Origin: Exiguobacterium antarcticum DSM 14480
GTDB lineage: Bacteria; Bacillota; Bacilli; Exiguobacteriales; Exiguobacteriaceae
Direction: 5' to 3'
Assembly (NCBI RefSeq): GCF_000685865.1
Contig: NZ_JMKS01000003.1
Location: forward strand, 1,302,001 to 1,366,000
DNA: 64,000 nucleotides
A program made the position numbers and the translations under genes. The notes under the pieces were generated by a model. It saw only the letters and a program-made list of their open reading frames with translations, did no database searches and was not told where the DNA came from. Positions 36,312-45,060 of this stretch are shown one piece after another (position 1 is the stretch's first letter; every line of letters starts with the position of its first letter).

Positions 36312-37469
36312 ATGCTGACAGAACCGATTACTTATTTGCAACGCTGTTTACAGATCCCAAGCACCAATCCACTCGACGGGGAAGAGAACTCCGCCGTGTA
36401 CGTCTATGATCTCTTGACGTCTCACGGGGTTGAGACCGAATGGATCGAGGTATCACCGAAACGGATTTGCCTTGTTGCTACGATTCAGGCCGGTGCTTCT
36501 GCCATTGAACCGAAAACGATCGGCTTCTCCGGTCATCTCGATACGGTCCCGGTCAAAATCAGCGAGTGGACGACAGATCCGTTCGGAGGCAACATTGAGG
36601 ACGGACGGATCTACGGACGCGGTGCCTCCGACATGAAGTCCGGTGTCATGGCGCTTGTCAGTATGATGCTTGATTTAAATACACGGACCGACTTACCAAA
36701 TCACCTGAAGTTATTGATTACGTCGGATGAAGAAAACGGGATGACCGGAGCCCGCCATTTGACCGAGCGTGGTGACGCAGATGATTTAGACGCTCTGTTG
36801 ATCACAGAACCGACAAGCGGTTTTCTTGGTTACGCGCAAAAAGGGGTCATCGGCGTGGAAGTGTCGTGTACGGGAAAAAGTGCCCACAGTTCTTCGCCCC
36901 AACTCGGCAAAAACGCGATTGATGATCTGTATCGTGTGATTCGAGAAATCAAATCCGATCGTTTTGCGATCACCAATCATAGTCATCCGGAACTTGGACC
37001 CGTCGTCGCTTCCATCACATCAATCACAGGCGGGGAAGGTCCCAACGTCATTCCGAGCCATGCTGCTTTTTATCTGGACATCCGGACGATTCCCGGATTT
37101 GGACGGGAACAGGTCTTGCAGGCGCTCGAAGAAGTTAACCAACGGCTGCGTCAACAGGACGACAGCTTCTCGATGGAAGTCACGATCATCAAGGACATCC
37201 CCTCCTGTGAGACCGATCGTGACGATCCATTCTTACAAATTGTTGCGGACACGATGGAATCAATCCGGCAGCAGCCGACACAGCGCGTCGCGATTCCTGG
37301 CGGGACAGACGGTGCCATGTTCAGCCAGGCCGCCCGGAGCTTCCCGATTGCGGTGGCTTCGTTCCACGATTTCCGGCTGGCCCATCAAATCGATGAGTCG
37401 ATTCCCCTGTCGGAATATGCGGAAACGATCGAGTTGTGTATGCGTCTTGCGCTACATTCCTATGACTGA
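36312..37469 (+). CDS. M20-family metallopeptidase/deacylase (ArgE/DapE type)
   Basis: A 385-aa two-zinc hydrolase. SGHLDTVP (H75, D77), RGASDMKSG (D107), SDEENG (E140/E141), the TEPTSG ligand region and the C-terminal H of HDFRLAHQIDE are all present. Members deacylate N-acyl amino acids or N-succinyl-diaminopimelate; the sequence alone does not decide. Length is normal for ArgE/DapE. AAGGGGGAG precedes the ATG. It is monocistronic. Confidence 0.87.
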   Translation: MLTEPITYLQRCLQIPSTNPLDGEENSAVYVYDLLTSHGVETEWIEVSPKRICLVATIQAGASAIEPKTIGFSGHLDTVPVKISEWTTDPFGGNIEDGRIYGRGASDMKSGVMALVSMMLDLNTRTDLPNHLKLLITSDEENGMTGARHLTERGDADDLDALLITEPTSGFLGYAQKGVIGVEVSCTGKSAHSSSPQLGKNAIDDLYRVIREIKSDRFAITNHSHPELGPVVASITSITGGEGPNVIPSHAAFYLDIRTIPGFGREQVLQALEEVNQRLRQQDDSFSMEVTIIKDIPSCETDRDDPFLQIVADTMESIRQQPTQRVAIPGGTDGAMFSQAARSFPIAVASFHDFRLAHQIDESIPLSEYAETIELCMRLALHSYD

Positions 37470-37510
37470 AAAAATCCTCCATCTGTTTAAGGGACAGATG
37501 GAGGATTTTT
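37470..37510. terminator. Bidirectional terminator
   Basis: Perfect 17-bp stem AAAAATCCTCCATCTGT/ACAGATGGAGGATTTTT with a 7-base loop. It overlaps the stop region of the convergent small gene. Confidence 0.93.
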
Positions 37511-37865
37511 AAGTGTAGACACCCATTAAAGCGAGCGCTTGCCCAATATAACTCTGATCAGACGGCAGGACGTGTTTCGGTTCACCGGCAACACACCATT
37601 CGATCCGGACATGACCGAGTCGGTCGTATACGAGTTTAAACAAAAAGCCGTTATCTTGAAACGACACGACACCCGGCAACTGTTCATGCACCCGCCGAAA
37701 CCGGCTTGCAAATTGATCATACTCGGAGAAGGACAGCATCATTTCATGGATAAGCATATCCTGATACAAGACTTCGATCTGCAGTGTCTCTATGATTGGA
37801 TTGACCTCGACGATTTGCCAGACAAGCGTCTCATCGTATCCTACAAATGAAATCACGTGTTTCAA
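37509..37865 (-). CDS. Hypothetical protein, 118 aa
   Basis: I do not recognise the family. The start is placed at TTG 37865 because AGAGGTG lies 6 bases upstream; the GTG at 37874 lies within that site. The sequence alternates short strands and loops (KHVISFVGYDETLVWQIVEV, VLYQDMLIHEMML, GFLFKLVYDRLGHVRIEWC), which suggests a small beta-rich cytoplasmic protein. It is divergent from a DUF1801-like gene 101 bases away. Confidence 0.6.
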   Translation of the reverse strand: MKHVISFVGYDETLVWQIVEVNPIIETLQIEVLYQDMLIHEMMLSFSEYDQFASRFRRVHEQLPGVVSFQDNGFLFKLVYDRLGHVRIEWCVAGEPKHVLPSDQSYIGQALALMGVYT

Positions 37866-37966
37866 CTCATTCACCTCTTTTCTTTGGAGTGAACATCCCA
37901 GAAATCGGGAATCTTCTTACTATAGACATCAGGGTACCGTTATCGACTCACGAAAGGAGTTTTCTT

Positions 37967-38389
37967 ATGACCGATCAGCAAAAGACCTTACCGACAGATC
38001 AAAACGTCGATGCCTTTTTGAGTACGATCACGCCACCGATGAAACGGACGGATTGTGAGCAATTACGGCAGATTTTTGAAGAAATGACGGGTTATCCGGC
38101 CGTCATATGGGGGAACACGATGATCGGATTTGGTCACTATCATTATCGTTATTCCTCCGGACACGAAGGAGATTCATTTCTTGTCGGATTCTCGCCCCGC
38201 AAAGCGAACATCAGTCTGTATTTCGCAACAGGTCCGGAGCGGGAGCAATTCTTGGTACGTCTCGGCAAACACAAGAGTGGAAAAAGTTGCATCTCTATCA
38301 ATAAACTAGCAGATATCGATCTGCTTGTCTTAAGGGAACTGATTGTCCATTCGGTCGCTTTCCTCGAAAAGACGTATCCAAAATCCTGA
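37967..38389 (+). CDS. DUF1801 domain protein
   Basis: The ATG 37967 (140 aa) follows AAAGGAG; the longer frame upstream lacks a site. YPAVIWGNTMIGFGHYHYRY, LVGFSPRKANISLYF and GKHKSGKSCISINKLADID are the conserved parts of DUF1801 (YdhG/YdeI-like fold). The family's role is not established; relatives relate to stress and metal or peptide tolerance. It is monocistronic, with a terminator shared with the convergent MFS gene. Confidence 0.82.
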   Translation: MTDQQKTLPTDQNVDAFLSTITPPMKRTDCEQLRQIFEEMTGYPAVIWGNTMIGFGHYHYRYSSGHEGDSFLVGFSPRKANISLYFATGPEREQFLVRLGKHKSGKSCISINKLADIDLLVLRELIVHSVAFLEKTYPKS

Positions 38390-38395
38390 GGGCAC

Positions 38396-38440
38396 TAAAA
38401 AACGTCCCCTCTTCCGCTGACTGCGAAAGAAGGGACGCTT
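38396..38440. terminator. Bidirectional terminator between DUF1801 and MFS genes
   Basis: Stem ACGTCCC...GGGACG with inner CTT/AAG pairing; A run on the left gives the T run for the minus-strand gene. Confidence 0.8.
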
Positions 38441-38450
38441 GCTGCTTAAA

Positions 38451-39689
38451 TCAATGTCCACTGTCTGCTGTGTCGATATGACGAATATGTTTGAGATTGA
38501 CCCCGATGATGACGACAGACAGAAGAACGAATGCACTCCCGACATAAAACGGGAGGTTGGCGTTATAGATCTCAGCCAATTTACCGGCCATGAATGGCGC
38601 GATGGCTGCCCCGAGAAAACGTAAGAAACTGTATGCCGCTGACGCCGTCGAACGTTCGACCGGTGCTGCATCCATGACTGCCGTCGTAATCAAGGTGTTA
38701 TTGTTCCCGAGCACGGCTCCCGCAAGAATGACACAAACGATGACGACAGCCGGTGTTTCTGTAAAGATTCCCATTAACAGTAACAGGACGGCGAACAAGA
38801 GAAGCATCAGCACCATTGCTTTGATCGTGCCGAGCCATTGTTTTAATTTCGGTGCGGTCAGAACAGACGTCAAGGCGAGCAACATTCCCCAACCGAGGAA
38901 GACGAAGCCGAGTCCTTGCGCCGGCAACTTCATGACAAATGGTGCATACGCCATGATCGTGAAGAATCCGACGTTATACAAGGCTGCGACGATCCCAAGT
39001 GTCAACAGCGAACGGTGCTTCATCGCCTGGAATGGGGCAATCAACGAAATCTTTTTCGCTGGTGTCGCCGTTGCGACTGGTTTTGGCATCAAGAATAACA
39101 AAACGAGGAACGCGATGACCATGATCGTCGCGACACCCATGAACGGGGCACGCCAGGTGATCGAACCAAGTGTTCCACCAAGCAAGGGCCCAATCGAAAT
39201 ACCAAGACCGACTGCCGCTTCATATAAGATGATGGCTTTCGCCGTTCCGCCGGATGAGAGGGATACGATGGCAGCAAGTGCCGTCGCGACGAACAAGGCG
39301 TTTCCGAGCCCCCAACCGCCACGCAAGGCGACGAGTGTCCAGATACTATCTGCTTGTGATGCAAAACCGGCGACAACCGCAATGACGGCAATCCCAAGCA
39401 TCAGTGTTCCCTTTTGACCGATCCGAGACGAAATCGCACCGGTAATCAACATCGCAAACGCCATGACGGCATTATAGCTCGTAAATAAGAGTGTCACTTC
39501 ACTTTTAGAGGCTTCTAGATTTTCGGCAATCGTCGGTAAGACCGGATTAACGAGTCCCATTCCCATGAAAGCCGTGATACTGGCAAAAAATACTGCCCAT
39601 ACAGCAATCGGTTGATGCAGTAAACCATGTTTGCTTTCCTCTAAGACTGTCTCAGGCGCAAGTGTCGTTGTTTTTTCAGCAAAAGCCAT
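38451..39689 (-). CDS. MFS transporter, drug efflux-like
   Basis: A 412-aa, 12-helix major facilitator protein. The DHA1-type motifs GAISSRIGQKGTLMLGI (motif A), RGGWGLGNALFVATALA (motif B) and GISIGPLLGGTLGSITWRAPF (motif C, an antiporter mark) point to proton-coupled efflux of drugs or metabolites. AAGAAGGA precedes the ATG. It is the second gene after a CBS-domain gene (15-base gap) and is probably controlled by the divergent MarR regulator. Confidence 0.87.
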   Translation of the reverse strand: MAFAEKTTTLAPETVLEESKHGLLHQPIAVWAVFFASITAFMGMGLVNPVLPTIAENLEASKSEVTLLFTSYNAVMAFAMLITGAISSRIGQKGTLMLGIAVIAVVAGFASQADSIWTLVALRGGWGLGNALFVATALAAIVSLSSGGTAKAIILYEAAVGLGISIGPLLGGTLGSITWRAPFMGVATIMVIAFLVLLFLMPKPVATATPAKKISLIAPFQAMKHRSLLTLGIVAALYNVGFFTIMAYAPFVMKLPAQGLGFVFLGWGMLLALTSVLTAPKLKQWLGTIKAMVLMLLLFAVLLLLMGIFTETPAVVIVCVILAGAVLGNNNTLITTAVMDAAPVERSTASAAYSFLRFLGAAIAPFMAGKLAEIYNANLPFYVGSAFVLLSVVIIGVNLKHIRHIDTADSGH

Positions 39690-39704
39690 ATAAATCCTTC
39701 TTTC

Positions 39705-40160
39705 TTAAATAAACTGTTTAAAGGAGTGACGGATGACGTCACCGCGACTGATGATTCCGACGAGCTTTCCGTCTTTTAGAATCGGTAATTTTTTGATTCG
39801 TTTTGCGCCAAGTGTAGCCGCAATTTCTTCCATCTCGGTCTCAACGTTGGCTGTGACGACTTTCCGGCGCGCCATGTCCATGACGGGACGCGTCAAGATG
39901 TGACGGACCCGTTCTTCGTAGTTTTTGTCATCGCCTTTGATGACGTCGACGTACAAAAACGTATCGACGATGATATCTTTATGTTTGCCGATTACTCGCA
40001 TGATATCCCCATCGCTGATATAGCCGACAACTTCCTGCTGGTCGTTGACGACCGGGACCCCACTGATTCCAGACGTGATAAAACGTTCAACAACCGTCCG
40101 GATTGTATCTTGTTCGTTGACGGTAATGACCGTCTCTTTCATCGATTGATAAGCTTTCAT
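39705..40160 (-). CDS. Tandem CBS-domain protein
   Basis: The start is ATG 40160 (151 aa), after AAGGAGA. Two CBS motifs are visible: VNEQDTIRTVVERFITSGISGVPVV and later TANVETEMEEIAATLGAKRIKKLPIL with GIISRGDVIR. CBS pairs bind adenosyl ligands (AMP, ATP, SAM) and regulate enzymes or transporters. It is the first gene of a two-gene operon with the MFS transporter, so it may modulate it (inference). Confidence 0.88.
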   Translation of the reverse strand: MKAYQSMKETVITVNEQDTIRTVVERFITSGISGVPVVNDQQEVVGYISDGDIMRVIGKHKDIIVDTFLYVDVIKGDDKNYEERVRHILTRPVMDMARRKVVTANVETEMEEIAATLGAKRIKKLPILKDGKLVGIISRGDVIRHSFKQFI

Positions 40161-40210
40161 CGGAATTCTCCTTCGTAACATGCTGTAATGGATGAGTTCT
40201 TATTAATAAG

Positions 40211-40253
40211 TTGCACGATACAATTAAATGACATTTATGATTGTATAATACAA
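40211..40253. promoter_or_regulatory. Two MarR-type operators in the divergent CBS-MFS / marR promoter region
   Basis: TTGTAT-A-ATACAA (40241-40253) is a perfect palindrome, and TTGCAC-G-ATACAA (40211-40223) is its near copy. Their centres are 30 bp apart, about three helical turns, on one DNA face. They are the expected size and shape of MarR-family sites and sit between the divergent regulator and its likely targets. Confidence 0.7.
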
Positions 40254-40344
40254 CTATAACCCTGTCAAGAAGCCTGCCTTTGATTGACAGAGGACAGTGT
40301 GTGCGTAATGATGAGGGCAATGAATGCAAATAAGAGGTGACAAC

Positions 40345-40767
40345 ATGTCCAATCAATCCCTGGAAACGATCGAGCTCCAACTGGCGATTTTAATTCGTCG
40401 TTTGACGACAGCGACGGCCGATAACCGTAACTTGGATCGCGCTTCCTACTTACTCTTGCGCCAGTTGTCCGATTCCGGTCAGGTCGGTGTCAAGACACTG
40501 GCACGCGAATTACAACTCGATGTGTCGACCGTCAGCCGGCAAGCTGCTGCGCTCGATCAGAAAAAATTAGTCGAAAAAATAAAAGACCCGACAGACGGCC
40601 GGGCCTTCTTTTACAACATCACCCATTACGGTCAACAGGAGCTCGAAATTTACCGGACGGCCCGTCTGACGAGTATCGAACGGTTGCTGACAGACTGGCC
40701 GGATGAAGATGCCGAGTCATTTGGGCGATTGCTGAAGAAGTTCAACCAAGCATTACGGGAACGGTGA
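40345..40767 (+). CDS. MarR-family transcriptional regulator
   Basis: The ATG 40345 (140 aa) follows AGAGGTGA. The winged helix is QVGVKTLARELQLDVSTVSRQAAALDQ with the wing KIKDPTDGRAFFYNIT. No cysteine is present, so thiol sensing is excluded; a small ligand is likely. It is divergent from the CBS-MFS operon, with two palindromic operators between. It is therefore probably an autoregulated repressor of the efflux pump. A bidirectional terminator follows. Confidence 0.88.
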   Translation: MSNQSLETIELQLAILIRRLTTATADNRNLDRASYLLLRQLSDSGQVGVKTLARELQLDVSTVSRQAAALDQKKLVEKIKDPTDGRAFFYNITHYGQQELEIYRTARLTSIERLLTDWPDEDAESFGRLLKKFNQALRER

Positions 40768-40782
40768 ACTCCTTAGAATATG

Positions 40783-40820
40783 AAACAGAGGACGGATTTC
40801 CATCCGCCCTCTGTTTTTTA
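40783..40820. terminator. Bidirectional terminator between marR and mmuM
   Basis: Stem AACAGAGGACGGAT/ATCCGCCCTCTGTT with a 4-base loop and T run. Confidence 0.9.
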
Positions 40821-40830
40821 TTGTCGCCTG

Positions 40831-41763
40831 TTAACCGATTGTCACCTTCTGTTGAATCCGTTCGATTTGCTCCGGCGTCGTCCGACAACAGCCGCCGATC
40901 AACCGGGCACCTGCGGCATACCATTCGGGGGCAACGTCTTCAAACGCGGTACAGACTGCTTCACCGGACCAGGTCTTGCTGACCGGATCATACTGTTCCC
41001 CAGAATTCGGATAGACGATGATCGGCACATCCGTCAGTTGTTTTAATGTCGTGATGAAGTCGGTCGCGATCGACGCCGGAAAACAGTTGGCGCCGATTGC
41101 CGCCAGTTGCGGATGCTCCCCTAAGGACTCGATACATTCACTTAACGGTGTTCCTTCACTGATGTGTGTTGCGTCACGCAGAGAAAAGGCAAGCCACGCA
41201 GATCGTTCCGGAAATTCTTCGAGCAGTCGAAACAGTACTTTTGCTTCCTGTAAGGACGGAATCGTCTCAAACGCCAACACGTCTGCCCCTGCTGCAATCA
41301 ACGCTTCAAGCCGCGGACGGTGGAATGCTTCCAGTTGTGCATCGTCGACTCCGTAATGACCGACATACTCGGAACCGTCTGACAGATACGCACCGTAAGG
41401 ACCGACCGATCCCGCAATCAGGGCGTGACTTGCCGCCTGTCCGGTTTCCGCACGCGCCTGTTGCGCCAGATAAACCGTTTGTTTCATCAGTTCAATCGCT
41501 TCGTCTTCTTTGATTCCCCGGCTGCTAAAACCGGCGACACTCGCTTGATAACTGGACGTGATGGCGCAATCTGCCCCAATTTTAAAATAATCCGTATGGA
41601 CGCGGTGAATCTGCTCCGGTTCCTCAAGCAATACCCGAGCCGACCACAGCGGGTCCTCGAGATTGCTCCCGTGGCGCTCGAGTTCCGTCGCCAATGCGCC
41701 GTCCAATAAAAGATACGGCTTTTCCTTTAACAGTTGTTCAACTGGATTGTTGTTCTTTGACAT
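40831..41763 (-). CDS. mmuM: Homocysteine S-methyltransferase
   Basis: The ATG 41763 (310 aa) is 8 bases after GGAG; an upstream GTG 41772 overlaps the site. It is a zinc-dependent barrel enzyme that makes methionine from homocysteine with S-methylmethionine or SAM as methyl donor. Zinc ligands: Cys in GANCFP and the pair in [19 protein letters not shown] and the SSYQAS motif are also typical. It overlaps the permease gene by 26 bases and lies in the same S-box operon. Confidence 0.93.
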   Translation of the reverse strand: MSKNNNPVEQLLKEKPYLLLDGALATELERHGSNLEDPLWSARVLLEEPEQIHRVHTDYFKIGADCAITSSYQASVAGFSSRGIKEDEAIELMKQTVYLAQQARAETGQAASHALIAGSVGPYGAYLSDGSEYVGHYGVDDAQLEAFHRPRLEALIAAGADVLAFETIPSLQEAKVLFRLLEEFPERSAWLAFSLRDATHISEGTPLSECIESLGEHPQLAAIGANCFPASIATDFITTLKQLTDVPIIVYPNSGEQYDPVSKTWSGEAVCTAFEDVAPEWYAAGARLIGGCCRTTPEQIERIQQKVTIG

Positions 41764-43138
41764 CTTCTTCACTCCGTTTCCATGAGGTTTTCGTTAGATG
41801 ATGCACGATGTAGCAGACGGCGATAAACGGCACCCCGAAATACAGAGCGACCCGTTGTGTCGGATCAAAGGCGATCCCGATCAGTGAAGCCAAACACATT
41901 AAAAATGACAGAATCGGGACAAATGGATACCAAGGTGTCCGGTAAACCAAATCGTTTACATCATGTCCCTCTTGCAGATAGCGCTTGCGAAACATGAACT
42001 GGGAAGCACTGATGCTCATCCAGACGACGACAACTGCCAGTCCGGAAATCGAAACGAGCGCAATGTAAACGGAACCCGGTGCATAGACACTGGACAATAA
42101 GGCGAGTAGACCTCCGAGCATACTGAAGAGAACGGCACGTGTCGGGACTCCGCTTGCATTTAATTTAGAAAAGAACGGCGTGATCATCCGTTGATCGGAA
42201 AGTGACCAAAGCATCCGTGAAGCGGCGTACAGACCCGAGTTCGCCGCTGACAAAATCGCCGTCAGGATGACGAAATTCATGATATCTGCAGCAAACGGCA
42301 GACCAATCCGTTCGAATACGGCAACGAATGGGCTTTCGAGCACTCCTTTTGAATCGTTGGGTAACAGAATCGCGAGAACGATAATCGTCCCGACAAAAAA
42401 TAAGACAAGCCGGAAGACCGTTGTTCGAATGGCCAGCGGAACCGTCCGTTTCGGATCGACGGCCTCACCTGCTGCAATCCCGATCAACTCTGTTCCGGAA
42501 TAGGCAAAGTTGACGGCGAGCATCGTCATCAGGATGGCGAATGCTCCGTTCGGGAATAATCCGCCATCCGTCAACGGGGCAAGAAGCGGCGCTTGCGATC
42601 CGTCCGCGAGTGGCAGAAATCCGACAATCGCTGCTGTCCCTAAGACGATGAATACTAAAATCGTTAATACTTTGACAGCCGAAAACCAAAATTCAACTTC
42701 TGCGAACAAACGAACCGTCAAGACATTGATGCCTAAAATCATGACGACGAACAAGGCACTGAACAGCCAGACCGGGACATCCGGAAACCACCGTTGCATC
42801 AATAAACCGGCTGCCGTAAATTCTGAACCGAGCGCCACCGTCCACGTCAGCCAGTAGAGCCAAGCGACGGTATAACCTGTTCCGGATCCAAGATACTTCG
42901 TCGCGTAGCTGTGAAAGGCACCCGTCTCCGGCATATGTACGGCCAGTTCTCCTAAGCAGAGCATGACTAGATACACGGCGAGTGCTCCGACCAAGTACGA
43001 TAAAATCGTTCCGACCCGCCCTGCCTGCTCGAGCGTGTAACCTGTACTTAAAAATAATCCGGTCCCGATGACGCCGCCGAGTGACAACATGACGATATGC
43101 CGGGATTCCATTTTCCGGCGAAATGTTCCTTCTTTCAT
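41738..43138 (-). CDS. mmuP: S-methylmethionine permease (APC family)
   Basis: A 466-aa amino-acid permease with about 12 helices. [22 protein letters not shown] at the N-terminus and [24 protein letters not shown] are APC-family signatures. Its place before mmuM and behind a SAM riboswitch supports S-methylmethionine (or another methionine precursor) as substrate. GGAGGAG precedes the ATG. First gene of the operon. Confidence 0.9.
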   Translation of the reverse strand: MKEGTFRRKMESRHIVMLSLGGVIGTGLFLSTGYTLEQAGRVGTILSYLVGALAVYLVMLCLGELAVHMPETGAFHSYATKYLGSGTGYTVAWLYWLTWTVALGSEFTAAGLLMQRWFPDVPVWLFSALFVVMILGINVLTVRLFAEVEFWFSAVKVLTILVFIVLGTAAIVGFLPLADGSQAPLLAPLTDGGLFPNGAFAILMTMLAVNFAYSGTELIGIAAGEAVDPKRTVPLAIRTTVFRLVLFFVGTIIVLAILLPNDSKGVLESPFVAVFERIGLPFAADIMNFVILTAILSAANSGLYAASRMLWSLSDQRMITPFFSKLNASGVPTRAVLFSMLGGLLALLSSVYAPGSVYIALVSISGLAVVVVWMSISASQFMFRKRYLQEGHDVNDLVYRTPWYPFVPILSFLMCLASLIGIAFDPTQRVALYFGVPFIAVCYIVHHLTKTSWKRSEEDVKEQQSS

Positions 43139-43172
43139 TACTCCTCCACACTCCTCTTTTTCTCATAAAATA

Positions 43173-43325
43173 AAAAAACGCACCCACATACATGGGTGCG
43201 TCGGTCGACAATAAAAAGAAGCTTATCGATCGGGTACGACACCCGCAGGAATTAGCACAGTATCTTTCGACCTGTTGCTGAGGCTTCAAAGGGCCAGTCC
43301 CTCCACCTCTCTGGATAAGAATGTA
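43173..43325 (-). promoter_or_regulatory. SAM-I (S-box) riboswitch of mmuP-mmuM
   Basis: Minus-strand core: CTTATCC, AGAGAGGTGGAGGGACTGG, CCC, CAGCAACAGG and closing GATAAGC. A terminator with stem ACGCACCCA...TGGGTGCGT and T run lies at 43173-43201. SAM should stop expression of S-methylmethionine uptake and use. Confidence 0.96.
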
Positions 43326-43335
43326 ATTTTTCATA

Positions 43336-43364
43336 ACAGTACCAACCCTGTTTTGAATTGTCAA
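43336..43364 (-). promoter_or_regulatory. Promoter of the mmuPM leader
   Basis: Minus-strand TTGACA (43359-43364), 17 bases, TGG-TACTGT (43336-43341), an extended -10 form. Confidence 0.65.
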
Positions 43365-43385
43365 AACAATTCAGAATTCATTACA

Positions 43386-43421
43386 CAAAAAAACGCCTTA
43401 CACCAAAATGGTATAAGACGT
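43386..43421 (-). terminator. Terminator of the pyruvyltransferase-like gene
   Basis: Minus-strand stem ACGTCTTATACC/GGTGTAAGGCGT (two mismatches) and seven T. Confidence 0.85.
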
Positions 43422-43428
43422 CCGTAGC

Positions 43429-44847
43429 TTATTTCTTCGCAAACAAATCAGCTGTCTTCAATGCCATCCGAACCGCTTTCCGGTTCAGTGTGCCTTGTTG
43501 ATGCTTGATTTCTTTTGTCTGACTGTTCAACTTGCCTTGAAGCGATTTGATTTTCTTATCTTTTTCAGCCATTTTTGCTTTATCGCGTTTTTGAGCTGCG
43601 ACGATTTTTTGTTCTTCTTCTGGGAAGTACGATTCAAAACGTGAAACGGCTTCTTCAATACTGATTCCTGTGATCGGTTTGACGACTGGAAGCAACTCTG
43701 CTTTTGCCATTTCACGATCAAACGGAACGTTCTCTGGGTAGTTCGTTTCTTTGTAGATGTGCTCTAAATCATTTGTGTTCAAGAATTCAACGAAATTATC
43801 AAAGTTACGCGCTTGGACACGTGTCGGGCTTTGGAAGTCAGCCGACTCAATTACATCTGACAAGCGTGTGCTGTCTGTGATGTCGTTTGCCCAGATGTGT
43901 GTCAATTGGTGATAATCCGTTAATTCGCGCATCCGTGCATCTTTTGGAATCAGGATACTTGGTGTTCCGGCAAGTGTTGCCGTGATGTTACCGTGAAGAC
44001 GTGCTCCGAAGCTGAAGTCAGCTTCTTTCAAGAAGTCGATCCATGTCTGTGCGTTCAAGAAGAAGCGGACACGGTCGTTCATGTAAGTCGGATCCGACAT
44101 TTTAACCGGATAGTTCGTTACAGATAAGTCAGCAATCGGATGTGTTCCTGTGTACGTCAAACGTAACTCTTTCATCCATTGTGGGATGAAGTAGTGGTTC
44201 GGGTACTCTTCCATTCCACGTGTGATGAAGTTGAGGACGTTTTGTGGTGCAAGACGTGACGAGTTGACACCGATCATCGAATCTTTTGTGATGTTCGTCT
44301 CACGGATTTTTAAATCACGGCCAAAGGCATACATCGATGGGCAACCGATGACTTTGTGATCGATTCCTTCGCGGAAACCAAGACGCGTCAAGTATTTTGA
44401 TGTGATTTCGCCGCGAAGTCCAAGCATGCTTGAGCGTTCAAGAACTGCGCTGACAAAAGCTTTCACATCTTCATCGAATGAGAAACCTTCTTTTAGATCC
44501 GGCTCAAATGGTGCGCGTAAACCAACGCCGATGACGACGACTGGAATCTTGAGTTTTTTAATTAATTTCGTATATTTACGCAGTGTCGGGACGAATTCTT
44601 TACGGAATGCGTCAGCGAGCGGAATGACATACAAATCAAAGTTCGCGTTGATCTCATCTGCACGCTCTTCTTCATAGTAGTAGTAATCCGGTGTAATCGT
44701 CGTACCTTCTGTCATCAATGTACGGAAGATGCTGTATTGATAAATCAAGTTCCCAACATTTCCTCCGATTGAATTGTGTTTCATGAGATACTCTGCGTCA
44801 AACTGTTCAAACGGTGTCATACCTGCGCGAATAATAATACGTGTCAT
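43429..44847 (-). CDS. Polysaccharide pyruvyl transferase family protein
   Basis: The ATG 44847 (472 aa) follows GAGAGGGGAT. The CsaB/polysaccharide pyruvyltransferase fold shows in NSIGGNVGNLIYQYSIFRTL, VVVIGVGLRAPFE, LGLRGEITSKYLTRLG and SFGARLHGNITATLAGTPSI (the usual RLHG-like motif). Such enzymes add ketal pyruvate to cell-wall sugars. The last 60 residues (EEEQKIVAAQKRDKAKMAEKDKKIKSLQG...) form a charged coiled coil not usual for the family. No glycan operon surrounds it; it is a lone gene. Acceptor unknown. Confidence 0.85.
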   Translation of the reverse strand: MTRIIIRAGMTPFEQFDAEYLMKHNSIGGNVGNLIYQYSIFRTLMTEGTTITPDYYYYEEERADEINANFDLYVIPLADAFRKEFVPTLRKYTKLIKKLKIPVVVIGVGLRAPFEPDLKEGFSFDEDVKAFVSAVLERSSMLGLRGEITSKYLTRLGFREGIDHKVIGCPSMYAFGRDLKIRETNITKDSMIGVNSSRLAPQNVLNFITRGMEEYPNHYFIPQWMKELRLTYTGTHPIADLSVTNYPVKMSDPTYMNDRVRFFLNAQTWIDFLKEADFSFGARLHGNITATLAGTPSILIPKDARMRELTDYHQLTHIWANDITDSTRLSDVIESADFQSPTRVQARNFDNFVEFLNTNDLEHIYKETNYPENVPFDREMAKAELLPVVKPITGISIEEAVSRFESYFPEEEQKIVAAQKRDKAKMAEKDKKIKSLQGKLNSQTKEIKHQQGTLNRKAVRMALKTADLFAKK

Positions 44848-45060
44848 GTAAAGTAAATCCCCTCTCACATCTGGTGTTCTTGTTTTATCATTAAATTAAC
44901 GTCAAAAAATATATTAACGGTTTTTATCAATCTCATTAAGAATAGAGGAGTTTGATTCAAAAAGTCAATGTATAGCCGAGCAGATCCGTTTTCAAACAGA
45001 CCTGAAAATGATCGATTTTCATGGTAATTTTTCCAATATAATAAACCCATTACTTGATTT

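Noticed and set aside
38590-39417. Long plus-strand frame of 275 codons opposite the MFS gene
   Set aside because: It mirrors the minus-strand membrane protein, has no ribosome site and has low-complexity composition. The MFS reading is clear.
42693-43364. Minus-strand frame of 223 codons over the mmuP leader
   Set aside because: It runs through the S-box riboswitch and then out of frame in mmuP. The riboswitch and permease explain this sequence.
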